NCBI RefSeq assembly: GCF_003591515.1
Contig: NZ_QZCG01000002.1
Coordinates: 1 to 64,000 of the forward strand
Direction: 5' to 3'
DNA length: 64,000 bases
DNA from: Paracoccus onubensis
GTDB lineage: Bacteria > Pseudomonadota > Alphaproteobacteria > Rhodobacterales > Rhodobacteraceae
Each line of letters opens with the position of its first letter. Position 1 is the stretch's first letter. Shown here one piece after another: positions 20,599 to 29,046 of the stretch. Under the pieces are notes generated by a model. It saw only the letters and a program-made list of their open reading frames with translations. It was not told the DNA's origin and did not search any database. Both the position numbers and the translations under genes were made by a program.

Positions 20599-21548
20599 CG
20601 CAGGAGCCGTTTCCGGATGAAGTCGTCCATGAAGGCGGCGATGGTTATCTTTTCCTGTCCGGAGGTGCGCATTCCGTATTTGACTATTTCTCGGGCGCGG
20701 CGCTGCCGCTCCCAAAGGCGCCGGGGATCTTCTGGAAGAACATCTCCGGGCGCGCGGCCTACTGCGCCAGCGCAGGGATCGGCTATCGTCACGTCGTCTT
20801 TCCGGATAAATGCGTGGTTCTGCGAAATCTGCTGAAACCAGAGCGACAGCTTTCGTCACTCTATCAACGTGCGTATGGTGAGCGTGCCCCTTCCGCCGAG
20901 GCGAAGGCGTCAGTACTTTATCCGATCGACAGGCTGACCGACAGCGGGCAGACCATGCGGCGCACTGACACCCATTACAGTGCGCGGGGCAATATCGTGG
21001 TCACCTCGGCCATCGTCGCCGATCTGTTTCCGACTGAGCATGATGCCTATCTGCGCGACAGTCTCGCGGGGCTGGCCCCGCGCGAGATAGAACCCGGCGA
21101 TCTGGGGCGCAAGCTGACCCCGCCCCGGTCAGAGATCATTGACCGCCTGCAAAAGCCATTGGTGCCGGTCACAATGGGCTCAAACGGAATTTCCGGCAAT
21201 GACGGGATCATGATACTGGTCGACTCGCCCCAGGCAGTCAGCAAGCGCACGCTTCTGATCTTCGGCGACAGCTTCTTTCGCCTGATCTTGCCGATGCTGG
21301 CGGTGTTTTATCAGAAGATCGTGTTTTGCCGTACGCGTTTCCTCCACCACGAAATCGTGCGGGCAGTGAATCCCGACCAGATCTTTACCGGACAGGCCGA
21401 GCGGTACCTGTCGCGCTGCGAAACAGATGCCGCCCGTCCGCATTTCCTGTCCTATCCCTATTTGAAAGGGACCCCAATGGCCCCGGATGAGGCGTTCTGC
21501 GCCCTCTGGCCCCGCTTTATTTCCGGCAGTGCCTTGCTTCAGGTATAG
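20595..21548 (+). CDS. AlgX/AlgJ-like SGNH-type protein
   Basis: The 317-aa protein opens with GGDGYLFLSGG, has TDTHYSARGN near 125 and IFGDSFFRL near 225. Together these are the family marks of AlgX/AlgJ/WcaJ-type SGNH acetyltransferase domains (the catalytic His of DTH and the Ser of GDSF). Such proteins O-acetylate exopolysaccharides in the periplasm. No signal peptide is visible, however, so a cytoplasmic or signal-less location would be unusual. ATGA overlap with the sulfotransferase makes co-translation likely, and both enzymes may decorate the same glycan. The exact reaction is uncertain. Confidence 0.65.
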   Translation: MTQEPFPDEVVHEGGDGYLFLSGGAHSVFDYFSGAALPLPKAPGIFWKNISGRAAYCASAGIGYRHVVFPDKCVVLRNLLKPERQLSSLYQRAYGERAPSAEAKASVLYPIDRLTDSGQTMRRTDTHYSARGNIVVTSAIVADLFPTEHDAYLRDSLAGLAPREIEPGDLGRKLTPPRSEIIDRLQKPLVPVTMGSNGISGNDGIMILVDSPQAVSKRTLLIFGDSFFRLILPMLAVFYQKIVFCRTRFLHHEIVRAVNPDQIFTGQAERYLSRCETDAARPHFLSYPYLKGTPMAPDEAFCALWPRFISGSALLQV

Positions 21549-21560
21549 GTCATTGCCGAT

Positions 21561-21606
21561 CCTGCCGGAGAAATGGACGGCTGCGTAACCGGGATAATCC
21601 GGCAGG
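21561..21606. terminator. Bidirectional hairpin between convergent genes
   Basis: CCTGCCGGA and TCCGGCAGG form a perfect nine-base stem with a 28-base loop, placed between the stop of the AlgX-like gene and the stop of the leftward sulfotransferase. There is no long T tract, so termination efficiency is uncertain. Confidence 0.5.
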
Positions 21607-21608
21607 GA

Positions 21609-23006
21609 TTACTTCCGCAGGCTTCTGATCCCATCGGTAAATCGTCGCAGCGGCCATGTGATGCGCCAGGATCTGCTGTTATGCAGCGCCGCAATTTCAT
21701 CGCGCAACTGGTTTGCAATCTCCTGAATCTCCGCCTTCTCGGCCTCTTTCCGGGTCTCTGTCTCTGACAGAAGCGCAGCCCCTTCCTGTTCGCGTTTTTC
21801 ACTTTCGGCCAGAAGACGCGTCACGTCGGATAATTCCCGGAACTGAACCTGCAAGCGGCTATCGAATTCGGCAGACCGGGCCTCGGCCGAACTTCTGGCG
21901 GATCGCTCACGCTCGATCTCTTTGTTGAGACGCTGAATCTCGGTCACATCCTGCTGATGTTCGGCGAGAAGCGCAGCATGGGCCTGATCCAGCTCTGAAA
22001 CGCGGAATTGCGCTTGTTCGAGTTGAGTCTCAAGCCGCTTAACCTGCTCGTCGCGCTCGGCCATGTCCTGACGCAGATCATCGATGCAGGCAGTTATGGT
22101 TGCCTGTTCCTTCGTGAGCGCATCTGCCTTGTCGAGGCCGCTTTTTATGACCTGCGCAAAGTTCGGGGCGGCCCTGTCAACTGCGCCGCGGAGCGCGTCC
22201 AGACGCTTGTGATCTTCGCTATTCTCGCCGTCGGAAACCCAGCGCTCCAGAATTTCATAGGTATCCCGCACCCAGGTCGAAAGCATCGGGCTTTGAAGCA
22301 TCTTCCCGGGCACTTCCTTATGATGCTGCAGATCGCTTTCCAGAAAGGCTTCGACCTCGGTCGCGGCCCCCAATGAGAAGCGCGGCAGACTCAGATCCAG
22401 CGCGGTCTGGATTTTTTCTGCGACTCCGGTCCAATTCGACATGAGCTGCGCGAAGCTGGTAAAGCAGCGCGGCCGATTACGGGTATTGGCCTCGGCGTCA
22501 AGAACATGCCGCAGCCAGATCAGATGGCTAAGCCCGGTCGTGATCCCGTTTCGCTTGCCCAGCGAGGCCGCGACCTCCAAGGGATTGCGATGGGTCAGAA
22601 CATATCCGGGCGTCGCGCCGATCTCCTGGAACACATCCTCCCAGAATGGGACCAGCCGGCAAATACGCGGATCCTTGAGCACGAACAGGCGCGACTGGCC
22701 GAATTCATCGGTCATTGTCTCAACCGCAAGCTGGTGGAATTCCCGGGCGGGGGGGCTGGCGGACCAGGTTGCTGGCATTGGCAGCCAGTCATCCCAATGC
22801 GTTCCGGCCGACGCGAAAAGATCGGTGTGAAACCGGTAAAGCTTGCTGGATTCGAAATAGCCTTTTTCGTTGCTTTCATTGGGGGCCATGAGGGTGGCCG
22901 GCCCATCGCAGCCCAGGATATTCAGTACCCCGGAAAGCGCGGAGGTGCCCGAACGGTGCATTCCCAGGACAACTACGGCGGTACGATCTGATGTCTTTTT
23001 GTTCAT
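21609..23006 (-). CDS. Sulfotransferase domain with C-terminal coiled coil
   Basis: The 465-aa protein starts with a sulfotransferase P-loop, VVLGMHRSGTSALSGVLNILG, then FVLKDPRICRLVPFW near 107 and YVLTHRNPLEVAASLGKRNG near 134, the 3'-phosphate-binding region. From about 295 to 440 it is a continuous Glu/Gln/Arg/Leu-rich coiled coil. The extreme C terminus, SWRITWPLRRF, is a motif often found at the ends of bacterial polysaccharide glycosyltransferases. It probably sulfates the surface glycan, with the coiled coil mediating oligomerisation or scaffold binding. It reads leftward downstream of the epimerase gene. Confidence 0.82.
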   Translation of the reverse strand: MNKKTSDRTAVVVLGMHRSGTSALSGVLNILGCDGPATLMAPNESNEKGYFESSKLYRFHTDLFASAGTHWDDWLPMPATWSASPPAREFHQLAVETMTDEFGQSRLFVLKDPRICRLVPFWEDVFQEIGATPGYVLTHRNPLEVAASLGKRNGITTGLSHLIWLRHVLDAEANTRNRPRCFTSFAQLMSNWTGVAEKIQTALDLSLPRFSLGAATEVEAFLESDLQHHKEVPGKMLQSPMLSTWVRDTYEILERWVSDGENSEDHKRLDALRGAVDRAAPNFAQVIKSGLDKADALTKEQATITACIDDLRQDMAERDEQVKRLETQLEQAQFRVSELDQAHAALLAEHQQDVTEIQRLNKEIERERSARSSAEARSAEFDSRLQVQFRELSDVTRLLAESEKREQEGAALLSETETRKEAEKAEIQEIANQLRDEIAALHNSRSWRITWPLRRFTDGIRSLRK

Positions 23007-23049
23007 ATGGAGCTACATCTTAGAAATGGAAATAAGCATGTGTCGTGAA

Positions 23050-23071
23050 AGCGGAATCTATGCATTCCGCT
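23050..23071 (-). terminator. Stem-loop between epimerase and sulfotransferase genes
   Basis: AGCGGAAT and ATTCCGCT form a perfect eight-base stem with a six-base loop. In the leftward direction it follows the epimerase gene, although only two T residues follow the stem. It may be a weak terminator or an attenuator. Confidence 0.45.
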
Positions 23072-23163
23072 AAAAGTGGCCCTGCTGTCCGGATCAGCTT
23101 TCAGGATAAGGCACGGAAGGACATCGTCGCGTCCGGGGCATTCTGCACGGATGATCAGTTCCG

Positions 23164-24105
23164 TCATTCGGACTCCTTCCGTTCTTGCAGGATATTCCAG
23201 AGCTCCGCGATTCCGGTCTCGAGCTCTACCCGGGGCGCCCAGCGTGTCATCCGCCGAAACTCGGTTGTGTCAAGCACGATGGCGTCGACGTCGAATCCTC
23301 GGGCAGGCTTGTATCGCAATGCGAGATCGGTGCCGGTCACGCGACGGATGGCAGCGAAGATATCGTTGATACTATGCCCGACACCAGAGCCGATATTATA
23401 CGATCCCGAAGAGAGTTCCGGCGTGGCAAGAGCGATGCGGATCGCCGATGTGACGTCATCGATATGGATGTAATCCCGTACGACGGAGCCGTCGCCCCAG
23501 ACTTCAGGGGCGTGGCCGGCATGAATATGCCTGAGGTAATTGGCAATGACCCCGACTGTGGCACCGCGTAGCTGGAACGGTCCGTAGGGGTTGCCGATCC
23601 GCAGGCTGATTCCGGTGAAGCCGGCCTTTCCGGCCACAAGGCGCAGGTAATTCTCGATGGCAAGCTTGGAGACGCCATAACCCGACAATGCTCCGCCCGC
23701 TGCATTTTCCGGCACCGGCAGGCTTTTGGGATCGCCATAGACCGTGCCGCCGGATGACGCAAATATCACCCGCGATATACCGGCATGACCGGCGGCCTGG
23801 AATATCGCGACCGAGGGGGCAATATTCTGGGCCGCATCCCGGGCCATGTCAGTCATCGAAGAAGCGGGCGTTGTGGTGCAGGCCATGTGAACCAGTGCCG
23901 TGGCGCCGGCGAGAGCCTGCTCTATCCCGGTAATATCCGGAAAGGCGAAGGGCCGCGTTTCGATGCCCACAAGCAAATCTGCTACCGCCGCGAGCCGATC
24001 CGGCAGGTCAAGCAGGCAGACTTCATCTCCGCCAGAGCGCAGCCGCCGGGCAAGCGCCGTGCCAAGAAAGCCCGCTCCACCCGTGATGGCAACCCGCCCC
24101 GTCAT
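23164..24105 (-). CDS. NAD-dependent epimerase/dehydratase (extended SDR)
   Basis: The protein is 313 residues long from the ATG at 24105, which overlaps the stop of the 1291-aa gene (ATGA); a longer open frame upstream is ignored. It has the NAD-binding motif ITGGAGFLGTALARRL, FASSGGTVYG with the conserved Ser/Thr near 115 and the catalytic YGVSK near 140. It is most like nucleotide-sugar 4-epimerases of the GalE/RmlB group. It would supply a modified nucleotide sugar to the neighbouring transferases. The sugar cannot be specified. Confidence 0.85.
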   Translation of the reverse strand: MTGRVAITGGAGFLGTALARRLRSGGDEVCLLDLPDRLAAVADLLVGIETRPFAFPDITGIEQALAGATALVHMACTTTPASSMTDMARDAAQNIAPSVAIFQAAGHAGISRVIFASSGGTVYGDPKSLPVPENAAGGALSGYGVSKLAIENYLRLVAGKAGFTGISLRIGNPYGPFQLRGATVGVIANYLRHIHAGHAPEVWGDGSVVRDYIHIDDVTSAIRIALATPELSSGSYNIGSGVGHSINDIFAAIRRVTGTDLALRYKPARGFDVDAIVLDTTEFRRMTRWAPRVELETGIAELWNILQERKESE

Positions 24106-27100
24106 CTGGCCGCTGCCGCATTGGTCGGGTTGCGGGTGTAAAGCAGCACTGGCAGCCAATCGTAATGGCTCACGCTGCTTGTGTAGCGTCTGACGCCGGC
24201 CGGAACGAGCCCCGTCTTTCTCAGCCGCGACGTCAGCGGTGCGTCAGCATGACGGCCGGCAATCATCAGAGTGCCTCCGGGTGCCAGTACCCGCGCGGTT
24301 TCTGCCAGCAGGCGATCGTTGTCAATTGCGCCCGTCGCGTCGTTCAGCAGGATAAGTGGCAGGCGTGAATCCGCCAGATCGATCCGCCCGTTCCGGGTGA
24401 TATCCCGAGTCAGTTCTTCAGCATTGCAGATCCGTCCCTGAAACTGTTCGCGCCAGAAATTTTCAAGGGCGGCAGGCACATTGACCCCCAATGCGGGCAG
24501 GCGGCGATAAAGCAGAATCGATTCCGCGAGCACCCGATGAATCGAGCGCGCGCGCCGGTCGGCACCGCAATCCGGACAGGCAGCCGCGCCGTCGAGATCC
24601 ATAAATTCCCGGCTTTGCCTGCCGCAGGCATTGCAGTGATAGACCTCACGCCGCGCGATTGCGTCAAGCGCGGGCAGATCTTCAAGTCTGGGGGGATGCA
24701 GCGCGCCCATATGTTCGTCAATCCGGTGGAATAACCCGGGGCGCGTCTTGTTGAACAGCGACATCATTCCCGGAACCCCACCCAATTCCCAACCGCAGCT
24801 TTCGACATAATAGGAAAATTCCACATCGGTCGAATTATGCGGAACCGTGTCCGAAAATCCGCCGATCTCATCGATCATCTTCCGCCGCAGCGCGAAGAAG
24901 CCGCCCTGCACATGGCTGAAGCTTCGATCGGGATTGTTCAGGGCGAACTCCTGATTGCGGAACTTGTCCCAGAGAGCCTGGGCCTTGGGGTAATCGCGCC
25001 CGAAGAGATAAGAGGGCGAATAGCACAGCGTCCCCGCCTGACCGACCCGGGGATGGGCGTTCATGTAACGTATGAATGCCGTCTCCCACCCGTAGCGCGT
25101 CGTCATGCCTTCCTTGCCGCAGACATAGATCGCATAATCCGATTTTCCCTCGGCAAGGCAAAGATTGGTGCCGGGACCAACCATCGCGTTGTCGCGGTTA
25201 AGCAGGATGGTGACATTGTCACGCTCGCCATAAAGTTCCAGCAGCTTCGCCAGAGCAGGGGCGTCGCTGCCATTGTCGCAGATGATCAGATGGAAGGGGA
25301 GCGACGTATATTTGTAAAGCCGTCGGATCACCTCGGATGTCTGTGCGAGGTTGTTCCAGCTGACGATCATCAGATCGATGGTCTCGCCCGCCCAGACCCG
25401 GATCAGGTTATCGACGAGATGTTCGGAATTGTAATTCTTGCGAATGCGTTCGGCGGCATTCTCGATCATCGCGGTCACGGCAACGTCGGGCAACATGTAA
25501 TAGGCCCGGATGCGTGCCGCGATCGCCTCGGGCGTGGCATCGCTGACAAGGCCGGTGATGCCGTCCTCGATCAGATCGGGAATCCCCGACAAATCCGTGG
25601 TCAGTACCGGCAGGCCCGCGGCCATGGCCTCCATCAGCACGGTCGGGATGCCGTCCATGTCACCATCGGCGGCACGGACTGAAGGACATGCGAACAAATC
25701 GCTTTCGCGGTAAAGTGCCAGCATCGCATCGCGTCCCTTGACCGGGCCGCAAATCGCGACATTGGAGATGCCTTCTTCGGCGATGACCGCTCGATAAGCT
25801 TCTTCCAGTTCACCATAGCCGTAAAGCTCGATGCGAATATTGTCCTGTTCCAGAAGCTTCCCGGCCCGGATCAGGTGGATCAGTCCCTTTTTCTCGGTGA
25901 AGCGGTGGATGGCAATGATGCGCCGGAAGGGGCGCTTCTCTCGCCCTTCCTTCCAGCCCTGCGCGTAAAGCCGGGGATCGCAGCCATTCGGGCTGATCAT
26001 CATCTTGCCGTCGGGCACGTTACGCGCCGCCAGATACTGGCGATGGAAGCGCGACGGAACAAAGACCTTGCGGCACCAATCCGAATGCGCCACCTCGCCG
26101 ATACGGTTCATTGCGTCATTGCGGTAGCGGAAAATGTCCTGCGCATGGGCGATGAAGGTGAACGGGATCTTTGCCGCCTCGCAGGCCGGCCAGACCATAT
26201 CCGTCACGGTCGGATAAACGAAGTGGGAATGCACGATGCTGCGTCCGGTCCCGGTCAACCGTTCGGCCAGATGAGCGGCGTCGCGCACGGTTTCCCATTC
26301 GATATCGAAATCGGGTCTGAAATCCGGATAAGGCGACTGTCTGCAGAAGACCCGAACATCGAAACCCTGTTCGCGAAGAAGCCGCAGCTCATTGAGCACG
26401 AAAGTTTCCGAGGGTACCGGGAAATGCCAGCAGAAATAGGCTATTTTCATCGTCTCCCGCGGTTGCGGCGTCAGATCCCGGCGGGCCGGCAACCTGAGGC
26501 GTTGCGGTTCCGGCGCATGGGTGAGACCTTCATAGGCGCTGCGCAACTGGTTGGTATAGGCAGTCCGGTCGAAGCGCGCGATAGCCTTTGCCCGGGCCGC
26601 CAGGCCCATCCTGCGCAGTCCTTCGCGATCCGAAGCCAGCTTGCGGATCGCTTCGGCCACGGCTCCTGTCTCGCCGACCGGGACGACAAAGCCGGTTTCC
26701 CCATGTGCGACGAATTCGGGCGGCGCTCCGTGGTCATAGACGATGGCAGGACGGCTCGCAGCCATGCCTTCAAGGACCGTCCGGCCGAAAGATTCCTGAA
26801 AATGCGACAGACTAAGGATGATATCGGTTTCCGCGACCGCCTGTGCAGGAGTTTCACGATAGCCAATAAGCCCGAGATTGGCGGGTAGTTCGCCCGCCTG
26901 GATCTTCGTGGCAATGATGGCGGTATGCTCATTTTCCGGGCCGATCAGACGGAAGGATATCTCTGGGTGGGCGGCCAGTTCCTGTGCCACACGCACGAAA
27001 TCCCAAAGTCCTTTCTTGGGAAGATTCGAGCTGATCAGACCAACACGAAGCCCGTCATGTGCCGGTGCAGGCGACAGACGCGCCAGTTCCCCGAAATCGA

Positions 27101-27977
27101 CGGTATTGTAAACCAGAGCCGCTTCGCGACCGGGCTGCGCAAAGCCTGAAAGTGTTGCCATGGAATTCACGATCACGCGGTCGCAACTGTCCCATACCTT
27201 TTCGACGATCGCGTCGGCGGATTCACCGATCATGTTCAACAGGGCCTCGTCATGGCGGATAAGCTCGCGCACATGGACGATACTTCTGACACCCATTCGC
27301 CGTGCCGCAATCAGCGGCTCGCGCAAAACGATGGTATTGGCATGGACCACATCCACGGCTTCATCAGCGATAATCCGGGCAAATTGCGCTGTCACCGCGT
27401 CACTCACCGGTGTTCCGTCGCGCCACCAGCCATAGGTCAGGACGTAAGCAGCCACGGATTTTGCGCGCAGAGTTTCGAAATAAGCCGGATTATCGGCGCC
27501 GGGCACGGTGACGATCACATTGAAATCAAGCGCATTCAGACCGTCCAGCATATCAAGCAGGCTGCGCTCGCCGCCGAAAAGCTTGTTACCCGCTATGTGA
27601 CTGCACAACATGACCACAGGCCGGCCCGGGCGTGTTGCGATGCCGCCCGCCACCCGGCGCAATCCAGGGGCTGCTCCCGTGGTGACCGCTCCGGTGGCGG
27701 AAACCTCGAACGCCTGCCGGCCCTCGGCCCGGCCATGGCGGATATAATGCAGAACCGGATTGAGTTTGTGCCGCGCGACATCGCCGTTGATGCGCAGATA
27801 TCGGTCGCTATCAAATTTCGGACCGGGGCTCCGGTTAAGCCGATGGCCCAGCCAGAGATAATGTTCCAGCGGATCCATCCCCAGCAATTTGACGTCGCCA
27901 TTGCGTTCAAGATACCAGTCAGGATCGAACAGGCCGGATGCGAGGAGCTCGCTTTTTTCAGAGTTTCTGGAAGACAT
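24102..27977 (-). CDS. Multidomain glycosyltransferase (GT4-GT4-GT2) with C-terminal zinc ribbon and methyltransferase-like domain
   Basis: This 1291-aa protein opens with two copies of a short motif (FDPDWYLERNGDV and FDSDRYLRINGDV, each followed by HYLWLGH or HYIRHGR), common at the front of polysaccharide transferases. A first GT4 domain covers about 115-490 (SLSHFQESFGRTVLEGMAASRPAIV). A second GT4 begins at Met510 and runs to about 870 (VLMEAMAAGLPVLTTDLSGIP). A GT2-like module follows (about 874-1100; DLMIVSWNN, ICDNGSD). Residues 1115-1137 hold a CNAC/CPDC zinc ribbon, and the last ~150 residues resemble a methyltransferase fold (ETARVLAPGGTLMI). It probably adds several sugars in succession. 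The domain calls are good; the linkages are unknown. Confidence 0.85.
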   Translation of the reverse strand: MSSRNSEKSELLASGLFDPDWYLERNGDVKLLGMDPLEHYLWLGHRLNRSPGPKFDSDRYLRINGDVARHKLNPVLHYIRHGRAEGRQAFEVSATGAVTTGAAPGLRRVAGGIATRPGRPVVMLCSHIAGNKLFGGERSLLDMLDGLNALDFNVIVTVPGADNPAYFETLRAKSVAAYVLTYGWWRDGTPVSDAVTAQFARIIADEAVDVVHANTIVLREPLIAARRMGVRSIVHVRELIRHDEALLNMIGESADAIVEKVWDSCDRVIVNSMATLSGFAQPGREAALVYNTVDFGELARLSPAPAHDGLRVGLISSNLPKKGLWDFVRVAQELAAHPEISFRLIGPENEHTAIIATKIQAGELPANLGLIGYRETPAQAVAETDIILSLSHFQESFGRTVLEGMAASRPAIVYDHGAPPEFVAHGETGFVVPVGETGAVAEAIRKLASDREGLRRMGLAARAKAIARFDRTAYTNQLRSAYEGLTHAPEPQRLRLPARRDLTPQPRETMKIAYFCWHFPVPSETFVLNELRLLREQGFDVRVFCRQSPYPDFRPDFDIEWETVRDAAHLAERLTGTGRSIVHSHFVYPTVTDMVWPACEAAKIPFTFIAHAQDIFRYRNDAMNRIGEVAHSDWCRKVFVPSRFHRQYLAARNVPDGKMMISPNGCDPRLYAQGWKEGREKRPFRRIIAIHRFTEKKGLIHLIRAGKLLEQDNIRIELYGYGELEEAYRAVIAEEGISNVAICGPVKGRDAMLALYRESDLFACPSVRAADGDMDGIPTVLMEAMAAGLPVLTTDLSGIPDLIEDGITGLVSDATPEAIAARIRAYYMLPDVAVTAMIENAAERIRKNYNSEHLVDNLIRVWAGETIDLMIVSWNNLAQTSEVIRRLYKYTSLPFHLIICDNGSDAPALAKLLELYGERDNVTILLNRDNAMVGPGTNLCLAEGKSDYAIYVCGKEGMTTRYGWETAFIRYMNAHPRVGQAGTLCYSPSYLFGRDYPKAQALWDKFRNQEFALNNPDRSFSHVQGGFFALRRKMIDEIGGFSDTVPHNSTDVEFSYYVESCGWELGGVPGMMSLFNKTRPGLFHRIDEHMGALHPPRLEDLPALDAIARREVYHCNACGRQSREFMDLDGAAACPDCGADRRARSIHRVLAESILLYRRLPALGVNVPAALENFWREQFQGRICNAEELTRDITRNGRIDLADSRLPLILLNDATGAIDNDRLLAETARVLAPGGTLMIAGRHADAPLTSRLRKTGLVPAGVRRYTSSVSHYDWLPVLLYTRNPTNAAAAR

Positions 27978-28121
27978 TTCCTACCCCGTTCACTCTGTCA
28001 CTCCATCACGTGGCGGTCATTGCTGCAAGGCAGCTTCTGCTTAGTGGATACAACTGAAAGGATCCACAACATATCGCAAAACCGGGCCGCAGCCATCATC
28101 TGCCGCAGGGCATTCCTGTTG

Positions 28122-29042
28122 TCAGCCGGCAGGATTGATCAGCTCGGGCGCGAAGGGAAAACCCGCGGCGACCCCGTCCTTTTCGCGCCGCATATGGCCC
28201 TCATAGCCGCATTCGCGCAGAACATGTTCGAAATAACCCGGCCAGTTCGCCTCGCAGGGGAAAAGCGGGTTGGGCGATGGTTTGCCCTGCAATCCACGGC
28301 GCAGAAAACGGCGGGTCGTCTCTTCCAGTTCGATCGAAGTGACATGACCCAGCGACGAGAAGGAATTCGTGTCATGCAACCGGTAAAAATAATGCGGTTC
28401 CTGGACCACGACCGGCTCGGTGAAAAAGAGCGCCTGCAGCAGGAAATCCCAGTCATGACAATATTTCAGCGGCTGGAACGGGCCAGCCTGTTCGTAAAGA
28501 TTGCGTGTGAACAGAAGATTGCCGGTGGAGATCGCGACATTTGCCCGCATCAATGCGAAACCGGTAGTCGGATCGCGATCAAACGCAAAAAGCTGCCGCA
28601 GCGCGAAGAGACGGAAGAATTCGTCTATCTTGGCGCTGGGACCCGCCTCGGCCAGCACCTCGACCAGCGAAAATCCGATTTCCGAGCCGGTATCCGACAG
28701 CGCCGCCATCAATGTCGCGATCCGGTCGGGATGATAACGATCGTCGGAATTGATCAGCGAAAGATGGTTGCCCTGCGCGGCGGCGATGGCGCGGTTGATC
28801 GTGGCATGCGCTCCGAGATTGTGTTCATTGCGCAACAGGACCACGTTCTGAAACCGCTGCGCGAGCGGGCCGGACAGTAGTTCCTGCGCGCGCTCCCAGG
28901 TTTCGTCGGTCGAGCAATCATCGATCAGAACCAGCTCCAGCGCGTCATAAGTCTGATCGTGGATCGATTGCAGGCAATCGGCCAGATAGCCCGCATGGCA
29001 ATAGGTCGGGACAATAACGCTGACAAGGGGGACTGCCGTCAT
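28122..29042 (-). CDS. Family 2 glycosyltransferase
   Basis: This 306-aa GT-A enzyme has VSVIVPTYCHAGYLADCLQSI at its N terminus, IDDCSTDETWE near 40, NLGAHATINRAI near 75 and LINSDDRYHPDR near 94 (the metal-binding DD). It is the inverting type common in O-antigen and capsule clusters. It reads leftward four bases downstream of the WbsX-like gene, so these are co-transcribed; 144 bp separates it from the 1291-aa gene. Sugar specificity is not visible. Confidence 0.85.
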   Translation of the reverse strand: MTAVPLVSVIVPTYCHAGYLADCLQSIHDQTYDALELVLIDDCSTDETWERAQELLSGPLAQRFQNVVLLRNEHNLGAHATINRAIAAAQGNHLSLINSDDRYHPDRIATLMAALSDTGSEIGFSLVEVLAEAGPSAKIDEFFRLFALRQLFAFDRDPTTGFALMRANVAISTGNLLFTRNLYEQAGPFQPLKYCHDWDFLLQALFFTEPVVVQEPHYFYRLHDTNSFSSLGHVTSIELEETTRRFLRRGLQGKPSPNPLFPCEANWPGYFEHVLRECGYEGHMRREKDGVAAGFPFAPELINPAG

Positions 29043-29046
29043 GACC

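Noticed and set aside
27252..28880. 542-codon plus-strand frame opposite the giant glycosyltransferase and a GT2 gene
   Set aside because: It spans the gap between two clear minus-strand genes and shows no domain.
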